64,000 nucleotides of DNA from Streptomyces tendae (GTDB taxonomy: Bacteria; Actinomycetota; Actinomycetes; Streptomycetales; Streptomycetaceae), in contig NZ_BMUY01000002.1 of assembly GCF_014650435.1 (NCBI RefSeq), positions 434,001 through 498,000 of the forward strand, written 5' to 3'. The translations under genes and the position numbers were made by a program. A model generated the notes under the pieces. The model saw nothing but the letters and a program-made list of their open reading frames with translations. It did not search any database and was not told the DNA's origin. Below, one piece after another: positions 9,284 through 17,122 of this stretch. Numbering within the stretch: position 1 is the first letter of the stretch; each line of letters opens with the position of its first letter.

Positions 9284-10284
9284 CACGCGTCCGGGCGGGT
9301 GTCGGGGGTGGCGTCGGGAGCCACGTCGGGCGTGTCCTTCCCCGGGGCGGCACCGGCGTCGGCGGCCTCCTCGGCCCAGCGCAGGGCGAGGGCCGCGGCC
9401 TTGCGGGCGGTCTCGGCGACGGCCTCGGGGCCGCCCTGGGCCCGCCCGGCCGCGTAACCGACGAGGAAGGTGGTCAGCGGGGCGGCCGGCCTGGCCACTC
9501 CGTGGGCGGCGTCGCGCGCGAGATCGAGCAGGACCTTGGTGTCGACGTCCAGGTCGATGCCCAACTCGTCCTTCGCTGCGGAAATCCATTCATCCAACAC
9601 GTGACCATGCTCCCTGATGCGTGCCCTTGCGGTGGCCAGGTCGTCCCAGGTGTCGCAGTCGAAGGAGGCGACGGCGTCCGGGACGCGGGTGAGGCGCAGA
9701 GCGCCGGTCAGGCGGCGCAGCGGCAGCCCGGTGAGGTCCGGTTCTCCGTCCCGTGCCGCCCGGTCGCGGGCGAGCGCGGCGAGTTCGCGGCGCAGTGCGG
9801 GCGCGCGGTACGCGGCGACGAGGGGCTGGTCGCGGCCGTCGGCGTCGGTGAGCAGCGCCCCGTCGGCATCGCCCGCGGCGAGGGACGCCAGCAGCCGCGC
9901 GACGGTCGCCGGGGCGAGGAACGGCAGGTCGGCGGAGACCACCACCACGTGCTCCGCGGCGGTGTGCCGCAGCCCGGCGGCGAGGGCGGCCAGCGGTCCA
10001 CCGCCCGGCGGGTCCTCGCGCGCCCAGGTCACCGGGCGGGCGGTGGGCCGGGGCTCGGCGACCACGACGGTGGTCCCGGCTCCGGCACAGGCGGCGAGCA
10101 CCCGGTCGAGGAGCGCGCGCCCGCCCACCCGCAGACCGGGCTTGTCCACGCCCCCGAGCCGCCGGGCGGCCCCGCCGGCGAGCACGACGGCGTCGTACCC
10201 GGCGCGGCCGGGTTCCGTCGGCCCGGGATCCGGCGCGGGGTCGGTGTCGGCGCCTGGGTCGCCGGGGGGCTCGTACGCGGTCAC
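9283..10284 (-). CDS. mobA: MobA-like molybdenum cofactor guanylyltransferase fused to DUF6457
   Basis: A 333-residue fusion. Residues about 25-215 are a nucleotidyltransferase with the signature LAGGAARRLGGVDKPGL, a GGGPLAALAAGL nucleotide loop and the metal-binding VVVSADLPFL. This matches MobA, which attaches GMP to molybdopterin. From about residue 230 a separate helical domain begins (LDEWISAAKDELGIDLDVD ... FLVGYAAGRA) that I assign to DUF6457, which in actinobacteria occurs with molybdenum-cofactor genes. The start is taken as the GTG at 10284 (VTAYEPPGDPG); its ribosome site is weak and the true start is uncertain. It is coupled to moeA by a TGATG overlap. Confidence 0.82.
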   Translation of the reverse strand: MTAYEPPGDPGADTDPAPDPGPTEPGRAGYDAVVLAGGAARRLGGVDKPGLRVGGRALLDRVLAACAGAGTTVVVAEPRPTARPVTWAREDPPGGGPLAALAAGLRHTAAEHVVVVSADLPFLAPATVARLLASLAAGDADGALLTDADGRDQPLVAAYRAPALRRELAALARDRAARDGEPDLTGLPLRRLTGALRLTRVPDAVASFDCDTWDDLATARARIREHGHVLDEWISAAKDELGIDLDVDTKVLLDLARDAAHGVARPAAPLTTFLVGYAAGRAQGGPEAVAETARKAAALALRWAEEAADAGAAPGKDTPDVAPDATPDTRPDA

Positions 10285-10408
10285 CCCCCGAGTATGGGGC
10301 CCTCGGCGATCACAGGGAACGCAGGGGAGCCCGCGCGATCGGCGGGCGTGCGGACACACCGTCACCTTGCGGGCGTCATCGCCCCGGTCGCAGGCGTCGT
10401 CGCCCCGG

Positions 10409-11875
10409 TCACAGGGTGCGCAGCAGCACCGCCGGCTGTTCCACGCAGTCCGCCACGTACCTCAGGAAACCGCCCGCCGTGCCGCCGTCGCACACCCGGT
10501 GGTCGAAGGTGACCGAGAGCTGTACGACCTGACGCACGGCCAACTCGCCCTCGTGCACCCAGGGCTTGGGGACGATGCGGCCGACGCCGAGCATGGCCGC
10601 CTCGGGGTGGTTGATGATGGGTGTGGAGCCGTCGACGCCGAACACGCCGTAGTTGTTCAGCGTGAAGGTGCCGCCGGTCAGGTCGCCCGGCGTCAGCCGC
10701 CCCGCGCGGGCCGCCTCGGTCAGCCGGGTGAACTCCGCGGTGAGCCCCTCGGTGTCCCGCGCGTGCGCGTCCCGGACGACCGGCACGACCAGCCCCCGGT
10801 CCGTCTGCGCGGCGAAGCCCAGGTGGACGCGGTCGAGCCGGACGATCTCCCGGGCCTCCGTGTCGACCGTCGAGTTCAGCTCCGGGAAGCGGGCCAGGGC
10901 GGCCGTGCAGATCCTGGCCAGCAGGGCCATCAGGGAGATCTTGGGCCCGCCGGACGCGTTCATCGCGGTGCGCGCCCGCATCAGCTCGGTCGCGTCGGCG
11001 TCCACCCAGCAGGTCGCGTCCGGGATCTCGCGCCGGCTGCGGGCGAGCTTGTCGGCGACGGCGGCGCGCACGCCCTTGAGGGGCACGCGGGTGCCGTCGG
11101 GGTGCGGGACTGCGGAGGTGGACGAGGAGGCACCGGAGGACGCGGACGCGGCGTCCGGCACCCGGATCGCCCCGGCCTCCTGGTCCGCCGTACGGCCGCC
11201 CTGCGCGGCGGCGGCACGCAGCGCGTACTCCACGTCCGCCCGCAGGATCAGCCCGTCCGGACCCGAACCGGCCAGCTCGCGCAGGTCCAGGTCGTGCTGC
11301 CGGGCCAGCCTGCGCACCAACGGGGAGATGACGGGGACCGGGCCGTCCGCGGGCTCGGCGACACGGACCGGGCCGTCCACCGGGCCGGCAGCGCGGACCC
11401 TGCCGTTCGCCCGCCCCGAGACGCCGGTGGCCGCCGGACGGTCGGGCCGCACCCTGCGGCGCCGCGCGGGTGCCTCGGAGGTGCCGTAGCCGACCAGGAC
11501 GTTGCCGGAGCCCTCCGCCTTCTTCTCCGCGGCGGGCGTCTTGGCGGCCGGTGCCTCGGCGGCACCAGTGTCCCGCGCCGGGCCGTCGGCCGCCGCGTCC
11601 TCCGCGCCGTCGACCTCGCCGACCGCCACGGTCACCAGCGGCGCCCCGACCGGCAGCTCCGCGCCCTCCTCGCCGAAGCGGGCGGTGACCACACCGCCGT
11701 AGGGGCAGGGCACCTCGACCATCGCCTTGGCCGTCTCGACCTCGACGACCGGCTGGTCCACGGCGACCACGTCGCCGACTTCGACCAGCCAGCGCACGAT
11801 CTCCGCCTCGGTGAGTCCCTCGCCGAGGTCGGGCAGCCTGAACTCCAGGCTGCGCCCGTCAGAAGCGTGTGCCAT
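10409..11875 (-). CDS. bkdC: Branched-chain 2-oxoacid dehydrogenase E2, dihydrolipoamide acyltransferase
   Basis: A 488-residue E2 component that transfers branched acyl groups to CoA. The lipoyl domain is residues about 10-85, with the lipoylated Lys in VETAKAMVEV. A long Ala/Pro/Glu-rich flexible linker follows, then a peripheral-subunit-binding domain (SPLVRRLARQHDLDLREL). The C-terminal catalytic domain carries the active-site HRVCDGG. Start at the ATG at 11875, which overlaps the bkdB stop by one base. It closes the bkdABC operon. The products supply branched starter CoA units for fatty acids and antibiotics. No E3 gene is in the window, so that component must come from elsewhere. Confidence 0.93.
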   Translation of the reverse strand: MAHASDGRSLEFRLPDLGEGLTEAEIVRWLVEVGDVVAVDQPVVEVETAKAMVEVPCPYGGVVTARFGEEGAELPVGAPLVTVAVGEVDGAEDAAADGPARDTGAAEAPAAKTPAAEKKAEGSGNVLVGYGTSEAPARRRRVRPDRPAATGVSGRANGRVRAAGPVDGPVRVAEPADGPVPVISPLVRRLARQHDLDLRELAGSGPDGLILRADVEYALRAAAAQGGRTADQEAGAIRVPDAASASSGASSSTSAVPHPDGTRVPLKGVRAAVADKLARSRREIPDATCWVDADATELMRARTAMNASGGPKISLMALLARICTAALARFPELNSTVDTEAREIVRLDRVHLGFAAQTDRGLVVPVVRDAHARDTEGLTAEFTRLTEAARAGRLTPGDLTGGTFTLNNYGVFGVDGSTPIINHPEAAMLGVGRIVPKPWVHEGELAVRQVVQLSVTFDHRVCDGGTAGGFLRYVADCVEQPAVLLRTL

Positions 11876-12879
11876 CAGCTTTCGGCCTCCCACTGCAGGC
11901 GCCCCACGGCGTCCAGGATCCGGTCCACACCAGGCAGGTGGTGACGCTCCAGCATCGGCGGAGGATACGGGATGTCGAACCCGGCCACACGCAGCACCGG
12001 CGCCTCCAGGTGGTGGAAGCAGCGCTCCGTGACCCGGGCCGCGATCTCCCCGCCCGGGCCCCCGAAGGAACCCGACTCGTGGACGACGACCGCGCGTCCC
12101 GTCCGCCGCACCGAAGCGCACACCGTTTCGTCGTCGAACGGCACCAGGGAGCGCAGATCGACGACTTCGAGGTCCCAGCCCTCGGCCCGGGCCGCCTCGG
12201 CCGCCTCCATGCAGACGGCCAGCGACGGTCCGTACGTGATGAGTGTGGCGCTCCGGCCGGAACGCCGCACCACCGCGCGGCCCACCGGTTCAACGGACGC
12301 CGGCTCCTCGGGGTTCCACGAGTCCTTCGACCAGTACAGCCGCTTCGGTTCGAGGAAGACCACCGGGTCGTCGGAGGCGATGGACGCGCGCAGCAGCCCG
12401 TAGGCGTCGGCGACCGTCGCGGGCGTGACGACATGGAGCCCCGGAGTCGCCATGTAGTACGCCTCGGACGAGTCGCTGTGGTGCTCGACGCCGCCGATGC
12501 CGCCGCCGTAGGGGACGCGGATGGTCAGCGGCAGGGGCATCTTTCCGCGGGTGCGGTTGCGCATCTTGGTGACATGGCTGACGACCTGCTCGAACGCCGG
12601 GTAGGCGAAGGCGTCGAACTGCATCTCGACGACCGGGCGCAGCCCGTACATCGCCATGCCGACGGCGGTGCCGAGGATGCCCGCCTCGGCGAGCGGCGTG
12701 TCCGTGCAGCGGTCCTCGCCGAACTCCGCGGCGAGCCCGTCGGTGACCCGGAAGACGCCGCCGAGCGTGCCGACGTCCTCACCGAGGACGTGCACGCCCG
12801 GGTCGGCGGCCATGGCGTCGCGCAGCGCGCGGGTGAGGGCCTGCGCCATGGTGGCCGGCTTGGCGGCGACGGTGGTCAT
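11875..12879 (-). CDS. bkdB: Branched-chain 2-oxoacid dehydrogenase E1 beta subunit
   Basis: A 334-residue transketolase-type subunit starting MTTVAAKPATMAQALTRAL. The conserved blocks are VLGEDVGTLGGVFRVTDGL, DTPLAEAGILGTAVGMAMYG, RPVVEMQFDAFAYPAFEQ, GGGIGGVEHHSDSSEAYY and SLVPFDDETV, all typical of E1-beta of branched-chain rather than pyruvate complexes. It pairs with the alpha subunit to decarboxylate 2-oxoacids derived from Val, Leu and Ile. ATGA overlap with bkdA upstream and TGATG overlap with bkdC downstream. Confidence 0.93.
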   Translation of the reverse strand: MTTVAAKPATMAQALTRALRDAMAADPGVHVLGEDVGTLGGVFRVTDGLAAEFGEDRCTDTPLAEAGILGTAVGMAMYGLRPVVEMQFDAFAYPAFEQVVSHVTKMRNRTRGKMPLPLTIRVPYGGGIGGVEHHSDSSEAYYMATPGLHVVTPATVADAYGLLRASIASDDPVVFLEPKRLYWSKDSWNPEEPASVEPVGRAVVRRSGRSATLITYGPSLAVCMEAAEAARAEGWDLEVVDLRSLVPFDDETVCASVRRTGRAVVVHESGSFGGPGGEIAARVTERCFHHLEAPVLRVAGFDIPYPPPMLERHHLPGVDRILDAVGRLQWEAES

Positions 12880-14042
12880 CGACGTCCCCCTTCCGGTGCT
12901 CCGGTCTGCCCTGCCGTGGTCTCGGCCTCCGCGGCCAGCTCCGCGCGGAGCTGGTCCCGCTGCTCGCGCAGCTGCGGTGTGGGCTCGGCGTAGACGTGGT
13001 CGAAGAGGTCCAGCGGGTTCAGCTGCGGGTCCTGGTTCATACGGGCGCGCAGGTCGGCGGCCATGGTCTCGGCGTCCTCGCGGGCGGCGCGGATGCCGTC
13101 CTCGTCGAGCAGGCCGCGCTCGGTCAGCTCCCGCTCCAGCAGCTCGACCGGGTCGTGCCGGCGCCAGGTCTCCACCTCGGCGTCGCCGCGGTAGCGCGTG
13201 GCGTCGTCGGCGTTGGTGTGCGCCTCGACGCGGTACGTCACCGCCTCCACCAGGGTGGGGCCGCCGCCCGCGCGCGCGTGGCGCACGGCGTCGGACAGGA
13301 CCTCGTGCACCGCGGCGACGTCGTTGCCGTCGACCAGGCGGCCGGGCATCCCGTAGCCGACGGCCTTGTGGGCCAGCGACGGGGCGGCGGTCTGCTTGTC
13401 GAGCGGGACGGAGATCGCGAAGCCGTTGTTCTGCACGAGGAAGACGACCGGGGCCCGCCAGACGGCGGCGAAGTTGAGCGCCTCGTGGAAGTCGCCCTCG
13501 CTGGTGCCGCCGTCGCCGACCATGGCGAGGGCGACCACGTCGTCGCCCTTGAGGCGCGCGGCGTGGGCGAGACCCACGGCGTGCGGCAGCTGGGTGGCCA
13601 GCGGCGTGGACAGCGGGGCGACCCGGTGCTCGTAGGGGTCGTAGCCGGTGTGCCAGTCGCCGCGCAGCAGGGTGAGGGCCTCGACGGGGTCGACGCCGCG
13701 GGAGACGACCGCGAGGGTGTCGCGGTAGCTGGGGAAGAGCCAGTCGCGCTCCTCCAGGGCCAGCGCGGCGGCGATCTCGCACGCCTCCTGGCCGGTGCTG
13801 GAGGGGTAGACGGCCAGCCGGCCCTGCTTGGTCAGCGCCGTGGCCTGCGCGTTGTAGCGCCGGCCGCGCACCAGCCGGGCGTACAGCGTGCGCAGCAGCT
13901 CGGTGTCGGCGCGGTCCGCGGCCTTGGTGCCGAGGACGCGGTGGGGCTCCGTGTCGGGCAGCAGCGGCGCGGGGTCGGTTCGGGGCTGCCAGGCGGGCGG
14001 CGGTGTGGGCCGGTACGCGCCCCGCTGCTCCATGACCGTCAT
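12876..14042 (-). CDS. bkdA: Branched-chain 2-oxoacid dehydrogenase E1 alpha subunit
   Basis: A 388-residue thiamine-diphosphate-dependent E1 alpha subunit. The ThDP/Mg motif runs from GDGGTSEGDFHEALNFAAVW to VFLVQNN, and the phosphorylation-loop region is YRVEAHTNADDATRYR. Other family blocks are STGQEACEIAAALAL, FPSYRDTLAVVSRGVDP and PLATQLPHAVGLAHAARL. The start is the ATG at 14042, preceded by an excellent GAGGAGGT site 5 nt away; an in-frame start at 14099 has none. It is the first gene of bkdABC, divergent from bkdR, which very likely controls it. Confidence 0.93.
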   Translation of the reverse strand: MTVMEQRGAYRPTPPPAWQPRTDPAPLLPDTEPHRVLGTKAADRADTELLRTLYARLVRGRRYNAQATALTKQGRLAVYPSSTGQEACEIAAALALEERDWLFPSYRDTLAVVSRGVDPVEALTLLRGDWHTGYDPYEHRVAPLSTPLATQLPHAVGLAHAARLKGDDVVALAMVGDGGTSEGDFHEALNFAAVWRAPVVFLVQNNGFAISVPLDKQTAAPSLAHKAVGYGMPGRLVDGNDVAAVHEVLSDAVRHARAGGGPTLVEAVTYRVEAHTNADDATRYRGDAEVETWRRHDPVELLERELTERGLLDEDGIRAAREDAETMAADLRARMNQDPQLNPLDLFDHVYAEPTPQLREQRDQLRAELAAEAETTAGQTGAPEGGRR

Positions 14043-14145
14043 GACGCACCTCCTCGTGGGAGACGGCTCCGGGCTCGCCACGGGTGTGACGGGCCTCACC
14101 TACCGATTGTTCGGTCGCCGGCACATTTTGGCTACATGCGGCCCC

Positions 14146-14175
14146 AGGCTGTGGACAAACGGTTCTCCACAGCCT
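14146..14175. promoter_or_regulatory. Inverted repeat with two facing DnaA-type boxes between bkdA and bkdR
   Basis: Perfect 10-bp arms AGGCTGTGGA / TCCACAGCCT separated by 10 bp. The left arm extends into TGTGGACAA, the complement of the Streptomyces DnaA box TTGTCCACA (14150-14158). The right arm holds TTCTCCACA, one mismatch (14163-14171). It may be the BkdR operator, a DnaA site, or both; the assignment is inference. Confidence 0.55.
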
Positions 14176-14216
14176 GAGATGGACGCAGTACGTCCATGAG
14201 GGGAAGGCGGGGGCAC

Positions 14217-14735
14217 GTGGCAGCTGAACAAATGGCCGACCGCCCCGGGGAGGGCGGCGGCGCGGACGAGGCCGGCACCCCGCCGCCCCCGCGTCCGCTG
14301 GACGCCATCGACCAGGACATCCTGCGCATGCTCCAGGCGGACGGCCGGGCCTCCATACGGTCGGTCGCGGAGCGGGTGCACGTCTCGCGCGCGAACGCCT
14401 ACGCACGCATCAACCGGCTCGTCGAGGACGGCGTCATCCGCGGTTTCGGCGCCCGCGTCGACCACGAACGCGCCGGGCACGGCACCTCGGCGTACATCAC
14501 GCTGAAGATCGTCCAGAACTCCTGGCGGACGGTCCGCGCCCAGCTGCGGCAGCTGCCCGGGGCCTCGCACATCGCCCTGGTGGGCGGCGACTTCGACGTC
14601 CTGCTGCTGGTGCACACCCCGGACAACCGCGCCCTGCGCGAGCTGGTCCTCAGCCGCCTCCAGGCCATCCCGGAGGTGCTCAGCACGCGCACCCTGCTGG
14701 TCTTCGAGACCGAGGACCTGGAACCGCAGAGCTGA
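14217..14735 (+). CDS. bkdR: Lrp/AsnC-family regulator of the bkd operon
   Basis: A 172-residue Lrp-type regulator. The N-terminal winged helix-turn-helix begins LDAIDQDILRMLQADGRAS and includes VAERVHVSRANAYARINRL. The C-terminal RAM ligand-binding half has HIALVGGDFDVLLLVHT and a VLSTRTLLVFE ending. It is divergent from bkdA, the standard arrangement for BkdR, which senses branched-chain amino acids. The GTG at 14217 is preferred, with GGGGAAGG 8-9 nt upstream; the ATG at 14196 would add seven residues and lacks a site. Confidence 0.9.
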   Translation: MAAEQMADRPGEGGGADEAGTPPPPRPLDAIDQDILRMLQADGRASIRSVAERVHVSRANAYARINRLVEDGVIRGFGARVDHERAGHGTSAYITLKIVQNSWRTVRAQLRQLPGASHIALVGGDFDVLLLVHTPDNRALRELVLSRLQAIPEVLSTRTLLVFETEDLEPQS

Positions 14736-14849
14736 CCGGCGGGGCCGAGACCAGGGCCGGAACCGTGACCGGGGCCAGGACCGAGACCGGCCCGACCGGC
14801 CCGGTGCCGCTGCGACCGGCCCGGTGCCGCTCCGACCGGCCCGTACGGC

Positions 14850-15452
14850 TCAGGACGCCTTGCGCAGTCCCCCGAACACCAGCCGCGCCACCGCGTCGAC
14901 CACCTCGCGCTCGCCGGCCCCGCCGCGCCCGTCGGGACCCTCGGGCCGGTACCACTCGACGATCGAGTTGATCATGCCGAAGACGAGGCGGGTCGCGAGT
15001 CGCACCTCCACGTCCTCACGCACGTCCCCCTCGGCCGCCGCGGCCTTCAGCAGCGCGGCGACCCGGTGGTCGAACTCGCGCCGCCGCTCCAGCGCCCACC
15101 GCTCGGTGCCGGTGTTGCCGCGCACCCGCAGCAGCAGCGTCACGTAGGGCAGCTCGGCCATGAGCACCTCGACCATGCGCCGCACGACGTACTCGAGGCG
15201 CTCGGCGGCGGTCCCCACGCGCGCGTGCTCCTCGTCGAGGATCCCGAAGAGCTCGTCCAGGGCCCGGCTCACGGCCCGGCGCAGCAACTCCTCCTTGCCC
15301 GTGACGTGGTGGTATATCGACGACTTGGAGATCCCCGCCGCCTTGGACAGGTGCTCCATGGAGGTGCCGTCGTAGCCGCGCTCGATGAAGACCTGCACGG
15401 CGACGGACAGCAGCGTCTCGGGCGTGTACGTGTCGCGCTTGGCGGTGGTCAT
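14850..15452 (-). CDS. TetR-family transcriptional regulator
   Basis: A 200-residue repressor. The N-terminal helix-turn-helix is typical (TPETLLSVAVQVFIERGYDG, then MEHLSKAAGISKSSIYHHV and GKEELLRRAV). The C-terminal domain has the FGMINSIVEWYRP segment found in TetR proteins controlling acyl-CoA and aromatic-acid catabolism. Its start overlaps the stop of the 3-hydroxyacyl-CoA dehydrogenase gene by 4 nt (ATGA), so both are one transcript starting near 16970. The likely operator is at 17020-17033, from which it would control both its own operon and paaN. By context it is the PaaR-like regulator. Confidence 0.88.
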   Translation of the reverse strand: MTTAKRDTYTPETLLSVAVQVFIERGYDGTSMEHLSKAAGISKSSIYHHVTGKEELLRRAVSRALDELFGILDEEHARVGTAAERLEYVVRRMVEVLMAELPYVTLLLRVRGNTGTERWALERRREFDHRVAALLKAAAAEGDVREDVEVRLATRLVFGMINSIVEWYRPEGPDGRGGAGEREVVDAVARLVFGGLRKAS

Positions 15453-16963
15453 GAGGGGGTGCCCTCCCGTGCGTCGGCGGCGGCGGCGTGGCGGTGGAGC
15501 GCGAGGGACGGGGCGCAGCGCCCGGACGGTTCCCACTCATGGATGTGGGACAACAGGTCGCGGGCCCAGGTGTCACGGAGCCGACGGTTCCATTCGAAGG
15601 GGCCGAGGGGGTAGTTCACACCCAGTCGCATCGCCGTGTCGACGTCATCCGGGGTGGCCACGCCCCTGGCCACGGCATCGAACGCCAGATCGATGATCCG
15701 GGCGACGGTCCGGGCCACGATCATGCCGGGGACGTCGCCGACGACGCTGACCTTCTTGCCGAGCGCCTGGAACAGGCCGGTGGCCCCGGACAGCAGGCCC
15801 GGACGGACGCCCGCGGACGCGGACAGGGCGATCCGGGTGGCCGCGCGGTAGTCGAGGGCGAGGTCGAAGTGGACGAGGTCCTCGGACCCGGGCAGCCCAC
15901 CGTCGGTGAGGCACAGCGTGCCGCCGTCCGGCAGGACGATCCGTCCCGCTCCGTACCCGTCCGCCGGACGCACCTCGACGCCCGCCTCCCGGATCAGCTC
16001 GACCAGTTCGGCCGCCGGTCCCAGGTCCCCCTCGACGACGACGTACGCGGGCGCCTCGGCCGGTGGGGCGGTGTGCGGCCCAGGGCGCTCCGCGCCCTCG
16101 CGGTAGTCGTACCAGCCCTGCCCGCTCTTGCGGCCGAGCCGGCCGGACTCGACCAGGCGGCGCTGGGACAGGGACGGGGTGAAGCGCACGTCCTGGAAGA
16201 ACGCCTGCCACACGGAGTGCGTCACGGACTCGTTGACGTCCTGGCCGATGAGGTCGGTCAGCTCGAAGGCGCCCATCCGGAAACCGCCCGACTCGCGCAG
16301 CACGGCGTCGATGGTGGCCGGGTCGGCGGCCCGCAGCTCGTGGACCGCGAGGGCTTCGGCGTAGAAGGGCCGGGCGACGCGGTTGACGACGAAGCCGGGG
16401 GTGTCGGCACAGGTGACCGGGGTCTTGCCCCAGGCACGGGCCGTCTCGTACGCGCGCGTGGCCGACGCGGGGTCGGTGGCGAACCCGGAAACCACCTCCA
16501 CCAGCGGGAGCAGCGGCGCGGGGTTGAAGAAGTGCAGGCCGACGAAGCGGCCGGGGACGCGCAGCGCGCCGCCGACGGCGGTGACGGACAGGGAGGAGGT
16601 GTTCGTGGCGAGCAGGCAGTCGTCGCCGACGACGTCCTCCAGCGCGCGAAACAGCTCCTGCTTGACGTCGAGACGCTCCACGACCGCCTCGACGACGAGC
16701 GCGCAGTCGGCGAGCGCGTCGAGGGACTCGGCGGACGTGAGCCGGGCCCGGGCGGCGTCCCGTTCGGCGCCGGTGAGGCGGTCCTTCTCGACGAGCCGGT
16801 CGAGCCGGGCGCCGATCGCGTCGGCCGCCTCCCGGGCGCGCCCGTCGACGGAGTCGTACAGCCGCACGGGGTGGCCCGCGACCAGCGCCACCTGGGCGAT
16901 GCCCTGGCCCATGGTGCCGGTGCCGACGACGGCCACGGGGCTGCTGAGGTCGAGTGCTGTCAT
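15449..16963 (-). CDS. 3-hydroxyacyl-CoA dehydrogenase (PaaH/FadB2 type)
   Basis: A 504-residue NAD-dependent enzyme oxidising 3-hydroxyacyl-CoA to 3-ketoacyl-CoA. The N-terminal Rossmann motif is VAVVGTGTMGQGIAQVA, followed by LVVEAVVERLDVKQELF, LATNTSSLSVTAV, GLHFFNPAPLLPLVEVV and the DTPGFVVNRVARPFYAEAL block. The first C-terminal domain has FRMGAFELTDLIGQDVN, and a second copy of that domain occurs near the end (RLGVNYPLGPFEWN). This double C-terminal layout is that of PaaH/PaaC of the phenylacetyl-CoA pathway. It is co-transcribed with the TetR gene and divergent from paaN, which supports that role. Confidence 0.9.
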   Translation of the reverse strand: MTALDLSSPVAVVGTGTMGQGIAQVALVAGHPVRLYDSVDGRAREAADAIGARLDRLVEKDRLTGAERDAARARLTSAESLDALADCALVVEAVVERLDVKQELFRALEDVVGDDCLLATNTSSLSVTAVGGALRVPGRFVGLHFFNPAPLLPLVEVVSGFATDPASATRAYETARAWGKTPVTCADTPGFVVNRVARPFYAEALAVHELRAADPATIDAVLRESGGFRMGAFELTDLIGQDVNESVTHSVWQAFFQDVRFTPSLSQRRLVESGRLGRKSGQGWYDYREGAERPGPHTAPPAEAPAYVVVEGDLGPAAELVELIREAGVEVRPADGYGAGRIVLPDGGTLCLTDGGLPGSEDLVHFDLALDYRAATRIALSASAGVRPGLLSGATGLFQALGKKVSVVGDVPGMIVARTVARIIDLAFDAVARGVATPDDVDTAMRLGVNYPLGPFEWNRRLRDTWARDLLSHIHEWEPSGRCAPSLALHRHAAAADAREGTPS

Positions 16964-17019
16964 GTGCGCGATCCTCCCGCACGGGGTTTTCCACAGATGC
17001 GGCGGTCCCCCTTGTCCCG

Positions 17020-17033
17020 ACCGATCGTTCGGT
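17020..17033. promoter_or_regulatory. Putative TetR/PaaR operator
   Basis: ACCGATCGTTCGGT, with perfect 5-bp outer arms ACCGA/TCGGT, sits in the divergent promoter between the dehydrogenase-TetR operon and paaN. It resembles operators of aromatic-acid TetR repressors. It most likely binds the TetR protein at 14850-15452. Confidence 0.6.
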
Positions 17034-17122
17034 TACTCTAGCCGTGTCCGCCTGTTCCTGCCCAGGTTTCCCCCCAGGTCACGACTCGACGGAGAGCTCG
17101 TGAGACGAGGAGTTGGTCCCGC

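Noticed and set aside
11875..14406. 843-codon reading frame spanning bkdA and bkdB
   Set aside because: Only its last 334 codons are bkdB; the upstream part is a shadow of bkdA, which is read in another frame with a clear start and stop.
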